Source of the DNA: Megasphaera sp. AM44-1BH
Lineage (GTDB): Bacteria > Bacillota > Negativicutes > Veillonellales > Megasphaeraceae
DNA: 64,000 bases
Direction: 5' to 3'
NCBI RefSeq assembly: GCF_003467125.1
Contig: NZ_QSFA01000007.1
Span: forward strand, 23,733-87,732
The position numbers were made by a program, and so were the translations under genes. The notes below the pieces were generated by a model. That model saw only the letters and a program-made list of their open reading frames with translations, searched no databases and was not told the DNA's origin. Shown here one piece after another: positions 26,306-35,398 of the stretch; the first letter of the stretch is position 1; every line of letters starts with the position of its first letter.

Positions 26306-27616
26306 TTAGTGTGTTTCCGGCAGGCTCTGGGAAAATATCCATTCCAGTGCCGGCTTCATCGTGTACGCATACAGCCATGTGTACCGGTGGCTGCCGCCTT
26401 TGTAAATCGTAAGATAGTGATTGCAGTCTGGTTCAATCAGGGAAGCGGCTCCGGCCTGCAGCTGTGCGGCTGGTACATCGGCATCCAGTGTCTGGCGATC
26501 GACTTTGGTACCGGTTTTTTCCAGATTCCCCAGTATTTCCGTCATGCTCGGGTAGGCACCGGCATCGCCTTCACAGATGACCGTCCAGAGCGGCTGGCTG
26601 GCAAGAGGAGCCGTAACGGCGGCATTCCATTTGCAGGCGATGAGATACGATGCGGCAAAGAAGTGAGGATATTTGACATCCATGGCAATCGATGTCATGC
26701 CGCCCATGGACTGGCCTGTGTTGTATATGCGCCGTGTATCAATGGAATAAGTCTGGCAGAGAGACTGGATGAGGTGGATCGTACGATCCAGTTCCGGTCC
26801 GTAGTCGTAATTGTCATCGACGATGACCGTGTCGTACTGGGGTGCCAGGACGAAGCAGGGATGACTGGACTGCCATTCGGGCGATGCGAAGGTGACGGCT
26901 CCCAGTCCCTGGACGAGCGTGGCTTTGACGTCCGGTGAGACGACGCCGGCATCATGCATGAAAAGGACGAGGGGATATTTCTTTTGTGGATCGTAGTTTT
27001 CCGGAACATAGAGATTATATTTTAATACAGCATTCTGCTGCTGGCTGTCCGTAAAGGTCCCCTGGATAAAATCTTCGACGATCAGATCCCTGGATTTAGA
27101 AGTTTCTATCCTTTCCTCCGGCCCATAGAGAGCGCCCGATGCCGTTTTTACAAATCCCGTCTGGCTGACGGTTGCCTTCATGACGGGAAGTGGGCTGGGA
27201 TTACCGTGGCTTCCCAGCTGGGGGCCGCCGCCGTGGCCTTTTTTCTGACGGTCTTTGACGGGGCCGTCTTCCGGATGAGGATCGACAGAGGAATCGACGA
27301 GAGGCAGGGACTGGAGCTGGAGTACGACATAGTTCCCTGATTCCGTGCTGGCAGTTGTTTTTTCTGCTGCCGTGTTTGTATAGACTTTTTCAATCGTCCG
27401 GCCATCGACGGTATAGTCGGAAGGGGAAAGGGAAGACGAAAGAACCGGCGCATCGTACTGGACGATGACATGAGAGACGTGTTCACCATCTCCTGTAACT
27501 TCCCCGATGGCTTCAGCACCGGTAATATGATTGGCAGCAAAAGACGTGCTGCCCAGTGAGAGACACAGCATGACAGCGGCGCCCAGCCGGCGCCAGGATT
27601 TCCATTTCATTTGCAT
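26306..27616 (-). CDS. Secreted esterase (alpha/beta hydrolase with N-terminal Ig-like domain)
   Basis: A 436-residue exported protein. A signal peptide (WKSWRRLGAAVMLCLSLGST...SFAA) is followed by a beta domain like the Ig-like domain of Thermotoga EstA, a charged His/Gly-rich linker near 130-155, and an alpha/beta hydrolase from about residue 200. The nucleophile is in NTGQSMGGMT, the acid in CEGDAGAYPS and the His in GGSHRYTW. It should cleave esters in the periplasm. The ATG at 27616 follows AGAAGG; an ATG two codons on (27610) is an alternative. It resembles carbohydrate or PHB esterases; the substrate is unknown. Confidence 0.85.
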   Translation of the reverse strand: MQMKWKSWRRLGAAVMLCLSLGSTSFAANHITGAEAIGEVTGDGEHVSHVIVQYDAPVLSSSLSPSDYTVDGRTIEKVYTNTAAEKTTASTESGNYVVLQLQSLPLVDSSVDPHPEDGPVKDRQKKGHGGGPQLGSHGNPSPLPVMKATVSQTGFVKTASGALYGPEERIETSKSRDLIVEDFIQGTFTDSQQQNAVLKYNLYVPENYDPQKKYPLVLFMHDAGVVSPDVKATLVQGLGAVTFASPEWQSSHPCFVLAPQYDTVIVDDNYDYGPELDRTIHLIQSLCQTYSIDTRRIYNTGQSMGGMTSIAMDVKYPHFFAASYLIACKWNAAVTAPLASQPLWTVICEGDAGAYPSMTEILGNLEKTGTKVDRQTLDADVPAAQLQAGAASLIEPDCNHYLTIYKGGSHRYTWLYAYTMKPALEWIFSQSLPETH

Positions 27617-27746
27617 AGGACCTTCTTTTCTGATGACAGGTAAAACTAATAACATATATCAATAGACCTTAGTATACACAGAAAAGATGGCGGTTTCGTC
27701 ACAGTACAGACACAGTTCATTGCGGACTGTCTGACGAAACGGACTA

Positions 27747-28412
27747 TCAGCTGATTTTGCTGCCGTTGGCTTTCATCTTGAAGCGCAGGCCCAGGACTTC
27801 GGCGGCCCGTTTGTACATGAGCAGGCGCTGGAGAAAAATTTCGAAATAATCCATAAGGAAACATATGCCTTCATCGAGTTCGACTTCCAGCGTAATAATC
27901 CGCTTCTGTACGTCTACGTGCAGTGTCGAGGACAGGGCGGCATAATTGACCCGGTCATGCTTATCAAACGTTTCCGGGACGGTATTGCGCACCCGGCTGC
28001 GGCGCACGTCGCTTTTATCAGCCAGGATGAGGGCTGCCGAGACGGGATCGACGGCCGTGCCGTTCGATTCATCGTGCTGGCCGATGGCAGAGATGATAAT
28101 GGCGATATCTTCCAGAGGGGCTCCCCAGCTGCGCAGGAACTGGAATGCCATGAGCGCTCCTGTCTGGGCATGGCTGGCGCGGTTGATGCTGTTGCCCAGA
28201 TCGTGCATGTACCCGGCGATACGGGCCAGTTCTACCGTATGGTCGTCGTATCCGAGCTTTTTCAATAGTTTGCCTGCTGTCATAGCGACTTTGGCTGTAT
28301 GCTTGCCGGAATGATCGGTATAACCCAGGGCTCCCAGTACACGGTTTCCCTGTTCCAGATATATGTTCAATTCTTTCGCGTGAGTAATATTTTCATAGGT
28401 AAATTTCTTCAT
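27747..28412 (-). CDS. HD-domain phosphohydrolase
   Basis: A 221-residue cytoplasmic protein with an HD metal-dependent phosphohydrolase fold. Visible ligands are His38 in DHSGKHTAKVA, the HD pair in IAGYMHDLGNSINRASHAQTG and an Asp in ALILADKSDVRRSR. Such enzymes cleave nucleotides or cyclic nucleotides. No clear Shine-Dalgarno is seen directly before this ATG, but no better in-frame start exists. It lies 49 bases behind the PhoH-family gene on the same strand, so the two are probably cotranscribed. Confidence 0.87.
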   Translation of the reverse strand: MKKFTYENITHAKELNIYLEQGNRVLGALGYTDHSGKHTAKVAMTAGKLLKKLGYDDHTVELARIAGYMHDLGNSINRASHAQTGALMAFQFLRSWGAPLEDIAIIISAIGQHDESNGTAVDPVSAALILADKSDVRRSRVRNTVPETFDKHDRVNYAALSSTLHVDVQKRIITLEVELDEGICFLMDYFEIFLQRLLMYKRAAEVLGLRFKMKANGSKIS

Positions 28413-28461
28413 GTATCATTTATTGACAGAACTGATCCGTCCAGTCCTTCTCCTTTTCGTA

Positions 28462-29829
28462 TTAGGAAAGCCGTAATATGGCATCGAGGGCCAGTTCCGA
28501 CCGTTCACATTCTCCCGGAAGCATGGTGACCTGCCAGCAAAGGGGGCTTTCCTTCATTTTTTCTGCCGCATACATGAGGCCGTTGGTCCGTTCATCCAGG
28601 AATGGCCGGTCAATCTGGTTGGGATCGCCGAGAAGAATGATTTTGGTGCCTTTCCCGACGCGGGTAATGATGCCTTTGACCTGGTTGGGGGTCATGTTCT
28701 GGGCTTCGTCGATAATAAGGTAGGTTTTTTCAAGAGAACGGCCGCGGATAAAATTGAGAGCTTCTGCCTGAATGATCTGCCGGTCAAAGATTTCGTCGAT
28801 CCGCTCGGCCAGCTCCTGTTCGTTTTCATAGCGCAGGTCTTCGTTGCCATCGACGAGCTGTTCCAGATTGTCGCGGATAGGGCGCAACAGGGGCGCTATT
28901 TTTTCCTGTTCATCGCCAGGCAGGAATCCGATATCCGTATCAAACTGGGCATTGGGACGGCAGATGAGGATGCGGCGGTATTCCCGGGTAGGGTGATTGA
29001 CGATTTTTTCCAGGCCTACGGCAAGGGAATAAAATGTTTTGGCAGTACCAGCCTGGCCTTTGATGATGACCAGAGGCGCTTCATCGGCGGGGCGCATGAG
29101 TGCTTCCTGCAGGAAATACTGACCGGCGTTGCGCGGGCGGACACCGTAGGGCGCTGCATCAGCATATAAAAGTGGTACAGCCCGGCCGTGACGGATACAT
29201 CCCAGGTGGGTCTTATTCCGTGAGGCATCGGCCCGGAGGAGAAGAAATTCGTTTTCGTACAGGGGTGGATGCAGAGTCTGGCCATCGGGGCCGAGCTGGT
29301 AGAGTGCGGCCGGATCGATGCCATCGGCGCGGAACGAGGCGAATGCATCTTCTGCCACGTACCAGTCGATGCGGCCCAGATAGGGCTGCTGGTGGACGTT
29401 GATCTGTTCCGTGCTGAAATCCTGGGCTTCGATACCGAGAACCTGTGCTTTCAGACGAAGCAGCAGGTCTTTGGTTACCAGTATAGGTTCCAGGCTGCGC
29501 AGATGGCAGCATACTTTCAGGATGCGGTTGTCTGAACGGTCGTCGGGAAGCGAGTCGGGCAGTTCTTCATGGATACAGTTGGTTTCGACGCGGAGCGTAC
29601 CGCCGTTGGAAAGAGGTACTCCAGTGAGCAGATTGCCTGCAAGCCGCAGCCGTTCCAGAATGCGGATTGCCTGCCGGGCGTTGTAACCCCGTTCTCCCTC
29701 TGCTTTTTTCAGTCCGTCCAGTTCTTCCAGGACGACTAAGGGCAGTACGAGATGATTTTCTTCAAAACATTGCAATGCATACGGTGCCTGGATCAGGACA
29801 TTCGTGTCCAGTACATACGTTTTTGCCAT
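28462..29829 (-). CDS. PIN domain-PhoH ATPase fusion (PhoH2-like)
   Basis: A 455-residue protein. Residues 1-150 are a PIN ribonuclease domain (TYVLDTNVLIQAP, then VLEELDGLKK and DNRILKVC with acidic residues); the second half is a PhoH ATPase with Walker A KGQAGTAKTFYSLA and Walker B YLIIDEAQNMTPNQ. PhoH2 proteins are RNA helicase-RNases, in some bacteria part of toxin-antitoxin pairs; no antitoxin-like small ORF is evident upstream here. The frame opens at 29886, but the ATG at 29829 has AAAGGTGGGG and starts directly at the PIN domain. Confidence 0.93.
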   Translation of the reverse strand: MAKTYVLDTNVLIQAPYALQCFEENHLVLPLVVLEELDGLKKAEGERGYNARQAIRILERLRLAGNLLTGVPLSNGGTLRVETNCIHEELPDSLPDDRSDNRILKVCCHLRSLEPILVTKDLLLRLKAQVLGIEAQDFSTEQINVHQQPYLGRIDWYVAEDAFASFRADGIDPAALYQLGPDGQTLHPPLYENEFLLLRADASRNKTHLGCIRHGRAVPLLYADAAPYGVRPRNAGQYFLQEALMRPADEAPLVIIKGQAGTAKTFYSLAVGLEKIVNHPTREYRRILICRPNAQFDTDIGFLPGDEQEKIAPLLRPIRDNLEQLVDGNEDLRYENEQELAERIDEIFDRQIIQAEALNFIRGRSLEKTYLIIDEAQNMTPNQVKGIITRVGKGTKIILLGDPNQIDRPFLDERTNGLMYAAEKMKESPLCWQVTMLPGECERSELALDAILRLS

Positions 29830-30004
29830 GAAAATCCCCACCTTTGCCTGTGATTTGTTTACTTTTTCATCATAGGTGGTAAACATACAGGGACGATAAA
29901 GGTTGTGTAAAGAATCGGTAAGGCCCTGTAAGACATGACACGTTAATTACTATATGTGTGACTAATATGCAGTTTACAGAAACGTTGTAAAGGCTCAATC
30001 CACG

Positions 30005-30034
30005 TTGACAGCCAGAGAGCGTATCAGGTAAACT
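30005..30034 (+). promoter_or_regulatory. Probable promoter of the LysE-type exporter
   Basis: TTGACA (30005-30010), 18-base spacer, TAAACT (30029-30034), 65 bases before the start codon. Confidence 0.55.
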
Positions 30035-30098
30035 AAATAAAGTTGTGTATTATAGTGACGCAGAAATAGAGAAGTTCTGCTGACAGAGGAGGCGTATT

Positions 30099-30713
30099 AT
30101 GACTTTTTTCCTTCAGGGACTGACACTGGGGCTGGCATATGTGGCTCCCATTGGCATGCAGAACCTGTTTGTGATTAATGCAGCCTTGAACAGTACGCGC
30201 CGCCGGGCCTTGCTGACGGCTTGTATTGTCATTTTTTTTGACATTTCTTTGTCACTGGCCTGCTTTTTTGGCGTAGGCAGGCTGTTACAATTATTTCCGG
30301 CATTACAACTGGTCATTCTGGGAATCGGCAGCCTGATCGTTCTTTACATCGGTCTGTGCCTCATCCGCTCCAGACAGGAAACGGCGGCCGAATTAAAACC
30401 ACTTTCCGTACGCAAAACGATTTCCGAAGCCTGTATCGTGACCTGGTTCAATCCCCAGGCTATTTTAGATGGCACCATGCTTCTCGGAGCCTTTCAGGTT
30501 ACTCTTTCCTGGGCTGAATTCTCGCCTTTTATCAGTGGGGTCATGCTGGCTTCTTTCCTCTGGTTTACCGGACTGACACTTGTCATTTCCTGTTTCCGCA
30601 GTCGGTTCAGCGCCCGGATCCTCCGTGGAATCAACATCGTCTGTGGCACAGTTATTATTGGATATGGCATCCAATTGCTACTGCATTTTGGGCAAATGAT
30701 AGGACTTGTCTGA
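30099..30713 (+). CDS. LysE/ArgO-family amino acid exporter
   Basis: A 204-residue inner-membrane protein with about six hydrophobic helices. The N-terminal GLAYVAPIGMQNLFVINAAL and the later TWFNPQAILDGTMLLG match the LysE/ArgO branch (basic amino acid exporters) more closely than RhtB. It probably exports arginine, lysine or a related compound. GAGGCG precedes the ATG. Monocistronic, with a strong terminator behind. No LysG/ArgP-type regulator is adjacent. Confidence 0.9.
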   Translation: MTFFLQGLTLGLAYVAPIGMQNLFVINAALNSTRRRALLTACIVIFFDISLSLACFFGVGRLLQLFPALQLVILGIGSLIVLYIGLCLIRSRQETAAELKPLSVRKTISEACIVTWFNPQAILDGTMLLGAFQVTLSWAEFSPFISGVMLASFLWFTGLTLVISCFRSRFSARILRGINIVCGTVIIGYGIQLLLHFGQMIGLV

Positions 30714-30754
30714 TTGGCAAGGCTTTTTTGTAAGTACAATGCAATGAACAAATG

Positions 30755-30811
30755 AAAAAGGACTGTTCTATCACATGAAACATGACTTATGTGGCAGAAC
30801 AGTCCTTTTTG
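30755..30811. terminator. Bidirectional terminator after the exporter gene
   Basis: AAAAAGGACTGTTCT and AGAACAGTCCTTTTT with an inner ATCACAT/ATGTGG stem; lies between convergent genes. Confidence 0.9.
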
Positions 30812-30837
30812 TATGCCTTAGATAAATAAACTGTGTA

Positions 30838-32142
30838 TTATAACTTAAATTGCAAAATACGGCTGGGGCGTCCTGTTTTGCGTTGATATTTTTTGCCTAC
30901 TTCAAAGCAGTATCCTTTTTCCAATAGCTTATTAATCATGCGGGCTGCTGACCGGGGCGTGATTTTCAGGAAATCTGCAATTTCTGCTGTTGTGAATTCA
31001 TTTTTCCCGGCCTGAAGGATGAACGAATGGAGATGACTGATTGTCAGTGCGCCAATGCCGGTCCGTTGGCTGATTTCCAGAAATTCATTGGAAATATTAG
31101 GGTGCGGTTCCGGCTGCCGATCAATAGGGGTGTATATGTGATGCAGGTCATAGACGAGATAAATACGGTTACCGCCACCGTGACGTGCCCGGTTCAATCC
31201 GATACGGGCATGATATTGTGCTTCTATGGCCGTTTTGCCGAACCCGATACTGACACTGATAGTGCTGGCTGTATTTTCCCGGATAGTTTCAAACATGGAG
31301 AAATCTTCTAGTCCCCTTGTCCGTCGTTCAATGATATCCCGGGAGGTGAAAAACATAAATAATTGTTCCGTAACGTGAAAGACAGGAGATTCAATTTCTA
31401 CAGATAAATCATAGATGTGTTTGATGACGTTGACATTTTCCAGCATGCCCTGATATTCATTGCGTTCTGTATAAGGCAGTCTGTCGTTTTTGAAATCATC
31501 AATGCCGACGTAAATAATGACAAACTGGCTGTCCCGGCTGACCGTAAACAAATAGGTCGTATATACTTTCTGCAGGCTGTTGTAAATATCCAGTAAAGTG
31601 GGGACGACACAGGCTACGGGATAGCCCAGTTTTTTTAACGGTTCATATACTTTGGCATATTTTGTCAGACAGGCAATATCCTTATTAAAACGACATTGGG
31701 CTTTGAAAAATTGGAGTGTCTCTTCAATATAGGCTTCATTAAAATCATACACAGGAGCAAAGACAATGTGGGTCTGATCGAGGGGAATGCCCAGTTCTTC
31801 ATAAATATCGAAGACGAGCTGGTGATCCTGTATATCGGTTACCAGATGATAGATATTATGCCCCTGCAAGGTAAGCTGAAACAAATAATTCAGACAGCCT
31901 GCGTGGGAATGTTCGACAAATTCCCAGGGAATGCTGGGAGTTATCTTGGTTTGGGTATAGAGCTTTGCTGTTTCTCCCAAAAACAAAAGCTGGTCGAATT
32001 CCTGCTGCCGCCCTTCGATGCAGAACGGAATATCAAAAATGGCATCGTAAATAATCGGTGTAATTTCTATCTGGGAAAATTGTCCGACAAGTTTGGTTAA
32101 AAGATGAGTATGGGTCTTGGGTACAATAAAAGCAAGTTTCAA
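30838..32142 (-). CDS. Transcriptional regulator with sensor, GGDEF-like and C-terminal HTH regions
   Basis: A 434-residue protein that I cannot place in a named family. Residues about 1-200 form an alpha/beta domain (MKLAFIVPKTHTHLLTKLVG). Residues about 200-350 end in VSIGFGKTAIEAQYHARIGL and ARHGGGNRIYLVYD, the pattern of degenerate GGDEF or GTP-cyclohydrolase-III-like domains. The last 70 residues are a winged helix (FTTAEIADFLKITPRSAARM) with a basic tail QRKTGRPSRILQFKL. No membrane helix. It diverges from the YkvI-type transporter/aminotransferase genes, with a perfect palindrome in between, so it probably controls them. The effector is unknown. Confidence 0.72.
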   Translation of the reverse strand: MKLAFIVPKTHTHLLTKLVGQFSQIEITPIIYDAIFDIPFCIEGRQQEFDQLLFLGETAKLYTQTKITPSIPWEFVEHSHAGCLNYLFQLTLQGHNIYHLVTDIQDHQLVFDIYEELGIPLDQTHIVFAPVYDFNEAYIEETLQFFKAQCRFNKDIACLTKYAKVYEPLKKLGYPVACVVPTLLDIYNSLQKVYTTYLFTVSRDSQFVIIYVGIDDFKNDRLPYTERNEYQGMLENVNVIKHIYDLSVEIESPVFHVTEQLFMFFTSRDIIERRTRGLEDFSMFETIRENTASTISVSIGFGKTAIEAQYHARIGLNRARHGGGNRIYLVYDLHHIYTPIDRQPEPHPNISNEFLEISQRTGIGALTISHLHSFILQAGKNEFTTAEIADFLKITPRSAARMINKLLEKGYCFEVGKKYQRKTGRPSRILQFKL

Positions 32143-32403
32143 TGCGATTCCTCCTTATAAACAAAGAAAAAATATGGAAGATACAAAGAAATTTAAGTTT
32201 TAGTCATAATAATAGCCTATTAAAGACACTTGAAATGAATTATTCTATGAACATAGAAATGGAAATAATATAAAGAATAGAAACAAAGGGACAATAAAAT
32301 ATAAAACAACTTTGCTGGTATACGAAATTGTCCTTATATATGTATTGTAAATCAAGCTTCGGGGAGCGTAAATACCGAACAGGTAATTTGATAAAAAGAT
32401 AGC

Positions 32404-32438
32404 TATGCCGTATATTCCGGAGTATGGCTTTTCATTAT
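32404..32438 (+). other. Possible hairpin in the 416-base gap upstream of the transporter
   Basis: GCCGTAT and GTATGGC pair with wobbles around TTCCGGA, followed by TTTTC. It could be a weak terminator or leader element. The rest of 32143-32558 is AT-rich and contains no gene. Confidence 0.35.
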
Positions 32439-32443
32439 TTCAC

Positions 32444-32457
32444 ATGATATATATCAT
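32444..32457. promoter_or_regulatory. Palindromic operator candidate
   Basis: ATGATATATATCAT is a perfect 14-base palindrome in the divergent control region, about 100 bases before the transporter start and 300 bases from the regulator start. Confidence 0.5.
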
Positions 32458-32558
32458 AATGATTTAGGGCGGAGCGATAATTGTACACGATAGCGCTGTC
32501 AGCAGGATATCTTTTGCACTTTTCATGACAAAATGTATTAGAGAAAGGACGTGACGAT

Positions 32559-33686
32559 ATGGAAAAGGCGAAGACGAGTTGGACGAAATATGTTATTCCC
32601 GGTTTTGTTTTTCAACAAGTAGTCATTGGCGGCGGTTATGGTACAGGTGCTGAGATTGCGCAATTTTTTGGGACGCAGGGACTATTGGGTGGTTTTTTGG
32701 CACAGATGATTACGATGGTTGTCTGGACACTGATGTGTGTGATTACCTTTGAATTCGTCCGTATTTTTAAGACCTATGATTATGGATCTCTCATGAAACA
32801 GCTTCTCGGACGGGGTGCTATCCTGTATGAAGTATGTTACTGGGCCATGATGGTCATCATTATGGGCGTCGTCTGTGCCAGTGCTGGCAGTATGCTCAAC
32901 AGTCTTACCGGGCTTTCAAAATGGTTTGGTATTGGAATCCTTTCGGCTGGTATGGTGATTTTGATCTTGAAAGGAACGGCAACGATTGAAAAGGCACTTA
33001 CCTTGTGGGGATATGTTCTGTATGCCGTATACATCCTTTTCATGGCTGTCGTTTTCTACAAATTCGGCGGAGCCATTGCCAATGAATTCGCCAGGGCGGA
33101 AATTGGAGGCGACTGGTGGTTCAATGGCCTGCGGTATTCCTTCTATAATCTTGTCGTTGTCGCCGTGGTATTATACACGGTACGGGATTTAAAAACCCGC
33201 AAAGAAGCTGTCGTGTGTGGAATTATTTCCGGAATCTTTGGCATTATTCCGACCGTATTGCTCCTACTGGTGATGGGCTGCAATTTTACGGCAGCTATCC
33301 AGGCAGAAATACCTGTTGCAGTCGTTTTCGAAGAATTGAATATGCTGTGGCTTTATATTCTCTTCGAAAGCGTACTCCTGGGTACGCTCATCGCGACTGG
33401 CACCGGCTTTATCAAAGCCGTGGATGACCGTGTGGAAATTGCATATAAACGGGCGAAAGGCTATGTACCACGCTGGGTACGTCCGACCATTGCGGTGGGT
33501 CTTACCGCTCTGGGGGTCGTTGTGTCTACCTTTGGGCTGATTCCGCTTATTGCTCAGGGCTATGGCATTATATGCTGGGGGTTCTTCCTCTTCTTTGCAC
33601 TGCCTATGCTCACGATTGGCTTATATAAAATTAACAGTCATGATCCAGATGCTGAAATTGAAGCGGAAATGTATAACGAGAATTAA
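32559..33686 (+). CDS. YkvI-like membrane transporter (APC superfamily)
   Basis: A 375-residue membrane protein with about ten to eleven hydrophobic helices. The start KYVIPGFVFQQVVIGGGYGTG resembles the unwound first helix of LeuT-fold/APC transporters, and the family is known as YkvI-like, of unknown substrate. A charged C-terminus (PDAEIEAEM) faces the cytoplasm. AGAAAGGACGTG precedes the ATG. A class-III aminotransferase starts 36 bases after its stop, so the transported substrate is probably an amino acid or amine handled by that enzyme. Confidence 0.8.
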   Translation: MEKAKTSWTKYVIPGFVFQQVVIGGGYGTGAEIAQFFGTQGLLGGFLAQMITMVVWTLMCVITFEFVRIFKTYDYGSLMKQLLGRGAILYEVCYWAMMVIIMGVVCASAGSMLNSLTGLSKWFGIGILSAGMVILILKGTATIEKALTLWGYVLYAVYILFMAVVFYKFGGAIANEFARAEIGGDWWFNGLRYSFYNLVVVAVVLYTVRDLKTRKEAVVCGIISGIFGIIPTVLLLLVMGCNFTAAIQAEIPVAVVFEELNMLWLYILFESVLLGTLIATGTGFIKAVDDRVEIAYKRAKGYVPRWVRPTIAVGLTALGVVVSTFGLIPLIAQGYGIICWGFFLFFALPMLTIGLYKINSHDPDAEIEAEMYNEN

Positions 33687-33722
33687 CGTACCGGATTTTG
33701 GAGGAGAAGGAGCTGAAAGAGT

Positions 33723-35063
33723 ATGAAACAGATGGCGTGTCAGGAATGGGTAAACCGGGATGCAGAAGTTGTTGCAACTTGCCAGCATCTTTCGTATTTT
33801 CCTCTTGTAGTAGAATCTGCACAGGGGGATATTGTGACCGATAAAGATGGCAACCGTTTTATTGACTTCCTTACGAGTGCATCATCGCTGAATCTGGGAA
33901 GCTGCCATCCGGAAATCATGTCTGCCGTACAAGAGCAATTTCAGAAATGCACGCAGTATACTCCGGCATACACATATAACGAAGCGACGATTACCTATGC
34001 GGAAAATCTGGTTTCCGTCTATCCGGGAGGGGTAAAGGCTAAGATTGCCTTTGGCAACTGTGGGTCCGATGCCAATGATTGTGCTGTAAAATTTGCCAGG
34101 GCTTATACGGGAAGGAAAAAAATTATTACCTTTTTGAACTCGTATCATGGAAATACTTACGGTTCGTGCAGTATGACTGCCTGCACACCGAGAATGCGGG
34201 AAAAAATGGGGCCATTTCTTCCAGAAATTTATCATTTTCCTTTTTTTGGCATCAATCTCCCTGATGAACAGGTAGAGCGGGATTGTCTGCAGGCCATAGA
34301 GAATGCTTTTTCGATGTATCTGTCACCGGAGGAAGTAGCAGCTGTTGTCATCGAACCGATACAGGGAGATGGGGGCATATTGCCGGCGCATCCGATATTC
34401 ATCCGGAAACTATATGACTTATGTAAGAAATACCATATTTTATTTATTTCTGAAGAAGTACAGCAGGGCTTTTACCGGACAGGCAAGTTTTTTGCCATCG
34501 AACACTATGGTGTCATCCCCGATGGTATCATTATGGGAAAGTCTATCGGCGGGGGATTCCCTCTGGGGGCTTTTATGGCACGGGCTGACATCATGGATTC
34601 TCTTCCTGCTCCGGCTCATCTGTTTACGCTGGGAGGAAACCAGGTATCCTGCGCGGCAGGAAATGCACTCTTTACCATCTTGCAGCGAAGAGCTTTTCAG
34701 GAACAACTGGCCCGGACCATTGAGCTCCTTTGGGAAGAAGCCGGTCAGTTGCAGCGGAAACATCCTGATATAGTAGGATTTGTGCGGGGAATCGGCATGT
34801 CTATGGGTATTGGTATTGTAAAGAAAGAGGGAACGGATCAAAGCAGGGCTGATCCGGAAGGTACTTATAAAATTTTATACCGGGCCTATGAAAATCATCT
34901 CCTGATTATTAATGTTGGTGCCAATGTCCTTCGGGTACAGCCACCGCTCAATATATCAGATGACCATTTGAAGAAAGGGTTTGCCATTCTGGATCAGGCA
35001 ATGACGGATTTTGAAAAAGGAGACATCCCTGATGCCGTTCTTGCTGGTAAAAAAGGCTGGTAG
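33723..35063 (+). CDS. Class-III PLP aminotransferase / amino acid epimerase-like
   Basis: A 446-residue class-III PLP enzyme, related to 4-aminobutyrate/ornithine aminotransferases and to isoleucine 2-epimerase. Visible are the cofactor phosphate region FGNCGSDANDCAVKFAR, the Tyr-His pair in LNSYHGNTYGS and the PLP lysine in GIIMGKSIGGGFPLGA. The usual Asp of the DEVQxGxGRTG motif, which contacts the pyridine nitrogen, is Glu here (ISEEVQQGFYRTG). It forms an operon with the YkvI-type transporter. Transamination or racemization of the imported compound is the likely role; the substrate is unknown. Confidence 0.86.
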   Translation: MKQMACQEWVNRDAEVVATCQHLSYFPLVVESAQGDIVTDKDGNRFIDFLTSASSLNLGSCHPEIMSAVQEQFQKCTQYTPAYTYNEATITYAENLVSVYPGGVKAKIAFGNCGSDANDCAVKFARAYTGRKKIITFLNSYHGNTYGSCSMTACTPRMREKMGPFLPEIYHFPFFGINLPDEQVERDCLQAIENAFSMYLSPEEVAAVVIEPIQGDGGILPAHPIFIRKLYDLCKKYHILFISEEVQQGFYRTGKFFAIEHYGVIPDGIIMGKSIGGGFPLGAFMARADIMDSLPAPAHLFTLGGNQVSCAAGNALFTILQRRAFQEQLARTIELLWEEAGQLQRKHPDIVGFVRGIGMSMGIGIVKKEGTDQSRADPEGTYKILYRAYENHLLIINVGANVLRVQPPLNISDDHLKKGFAILDQAMTDFEKGDIPDAVLAGKKGW

Positions 35064-35178
35064 AAATAGAATTAAATTCAAATTTCTTATATTCCCCGTG
35101 ACTTTTTTAGAAATTCGTATCAATGGCTACAAATGGATTCTGTATTCCATGGTAGAATTTGCTTCAATAAGAGAATAT

Positions 35179-35279
35179 GATTTCATCAAGAGCAGCTGAG
35201 GGACTGGCCCGGTGACGCTGCGGCAACCTGCTATTACAGAAAGGTGCCAATTCCAACGGAAGGTTCCGGCAGATGAATA
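35179..35279 (+). ncRNA. SAM-I riboswitch (S-box)
   Basis: The core sequences are present in order: ATCAAGAGCAGCTGAGGGACTGGCCC, read in parts as AAGAG, GAGGGACTGGCCC, GACGCTGCGGCAACC and AAAGGTGCCAATTCC. P1 forms from ATTTCATC (35180-35187) and GATGAAT (35272-35278). It binds S-adenosylmethionine and turns off metQ through the following terminator. Confidence 0.96.
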
Positions 35280-35293
35280 CCGATTGATTCACA

Positions 35294-35322
35294 AGCCATC
35301 ACCGTCTGTTGATGGCTTTTTC
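35294..35322 (+). terminator. Riboswitch expression-platform terminator
   Basis: AGCCATCA and TGATGGCT flank an 8-base loop and are followed by TTTTTC. It forms when SAM is bound. Confidence 0.88.
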
Positions 35323-35398
35323 TTCGCCTCGAAAATGGTACAGCGGGAAGATGAATCCGCCATTTCTCAAAGTTTTGTATGGAAAAGGAACAGAGCCC

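Noticed and set aside
28462..29829. Toxin-antitoxin system with PhoH2
   Set aside because: PhoH2 occurs in such pairs in some bacteria, but no small antitoxin-like gene precedes it here; the 269 bases upstream hold only AT-rich DNA and a probable promoter.
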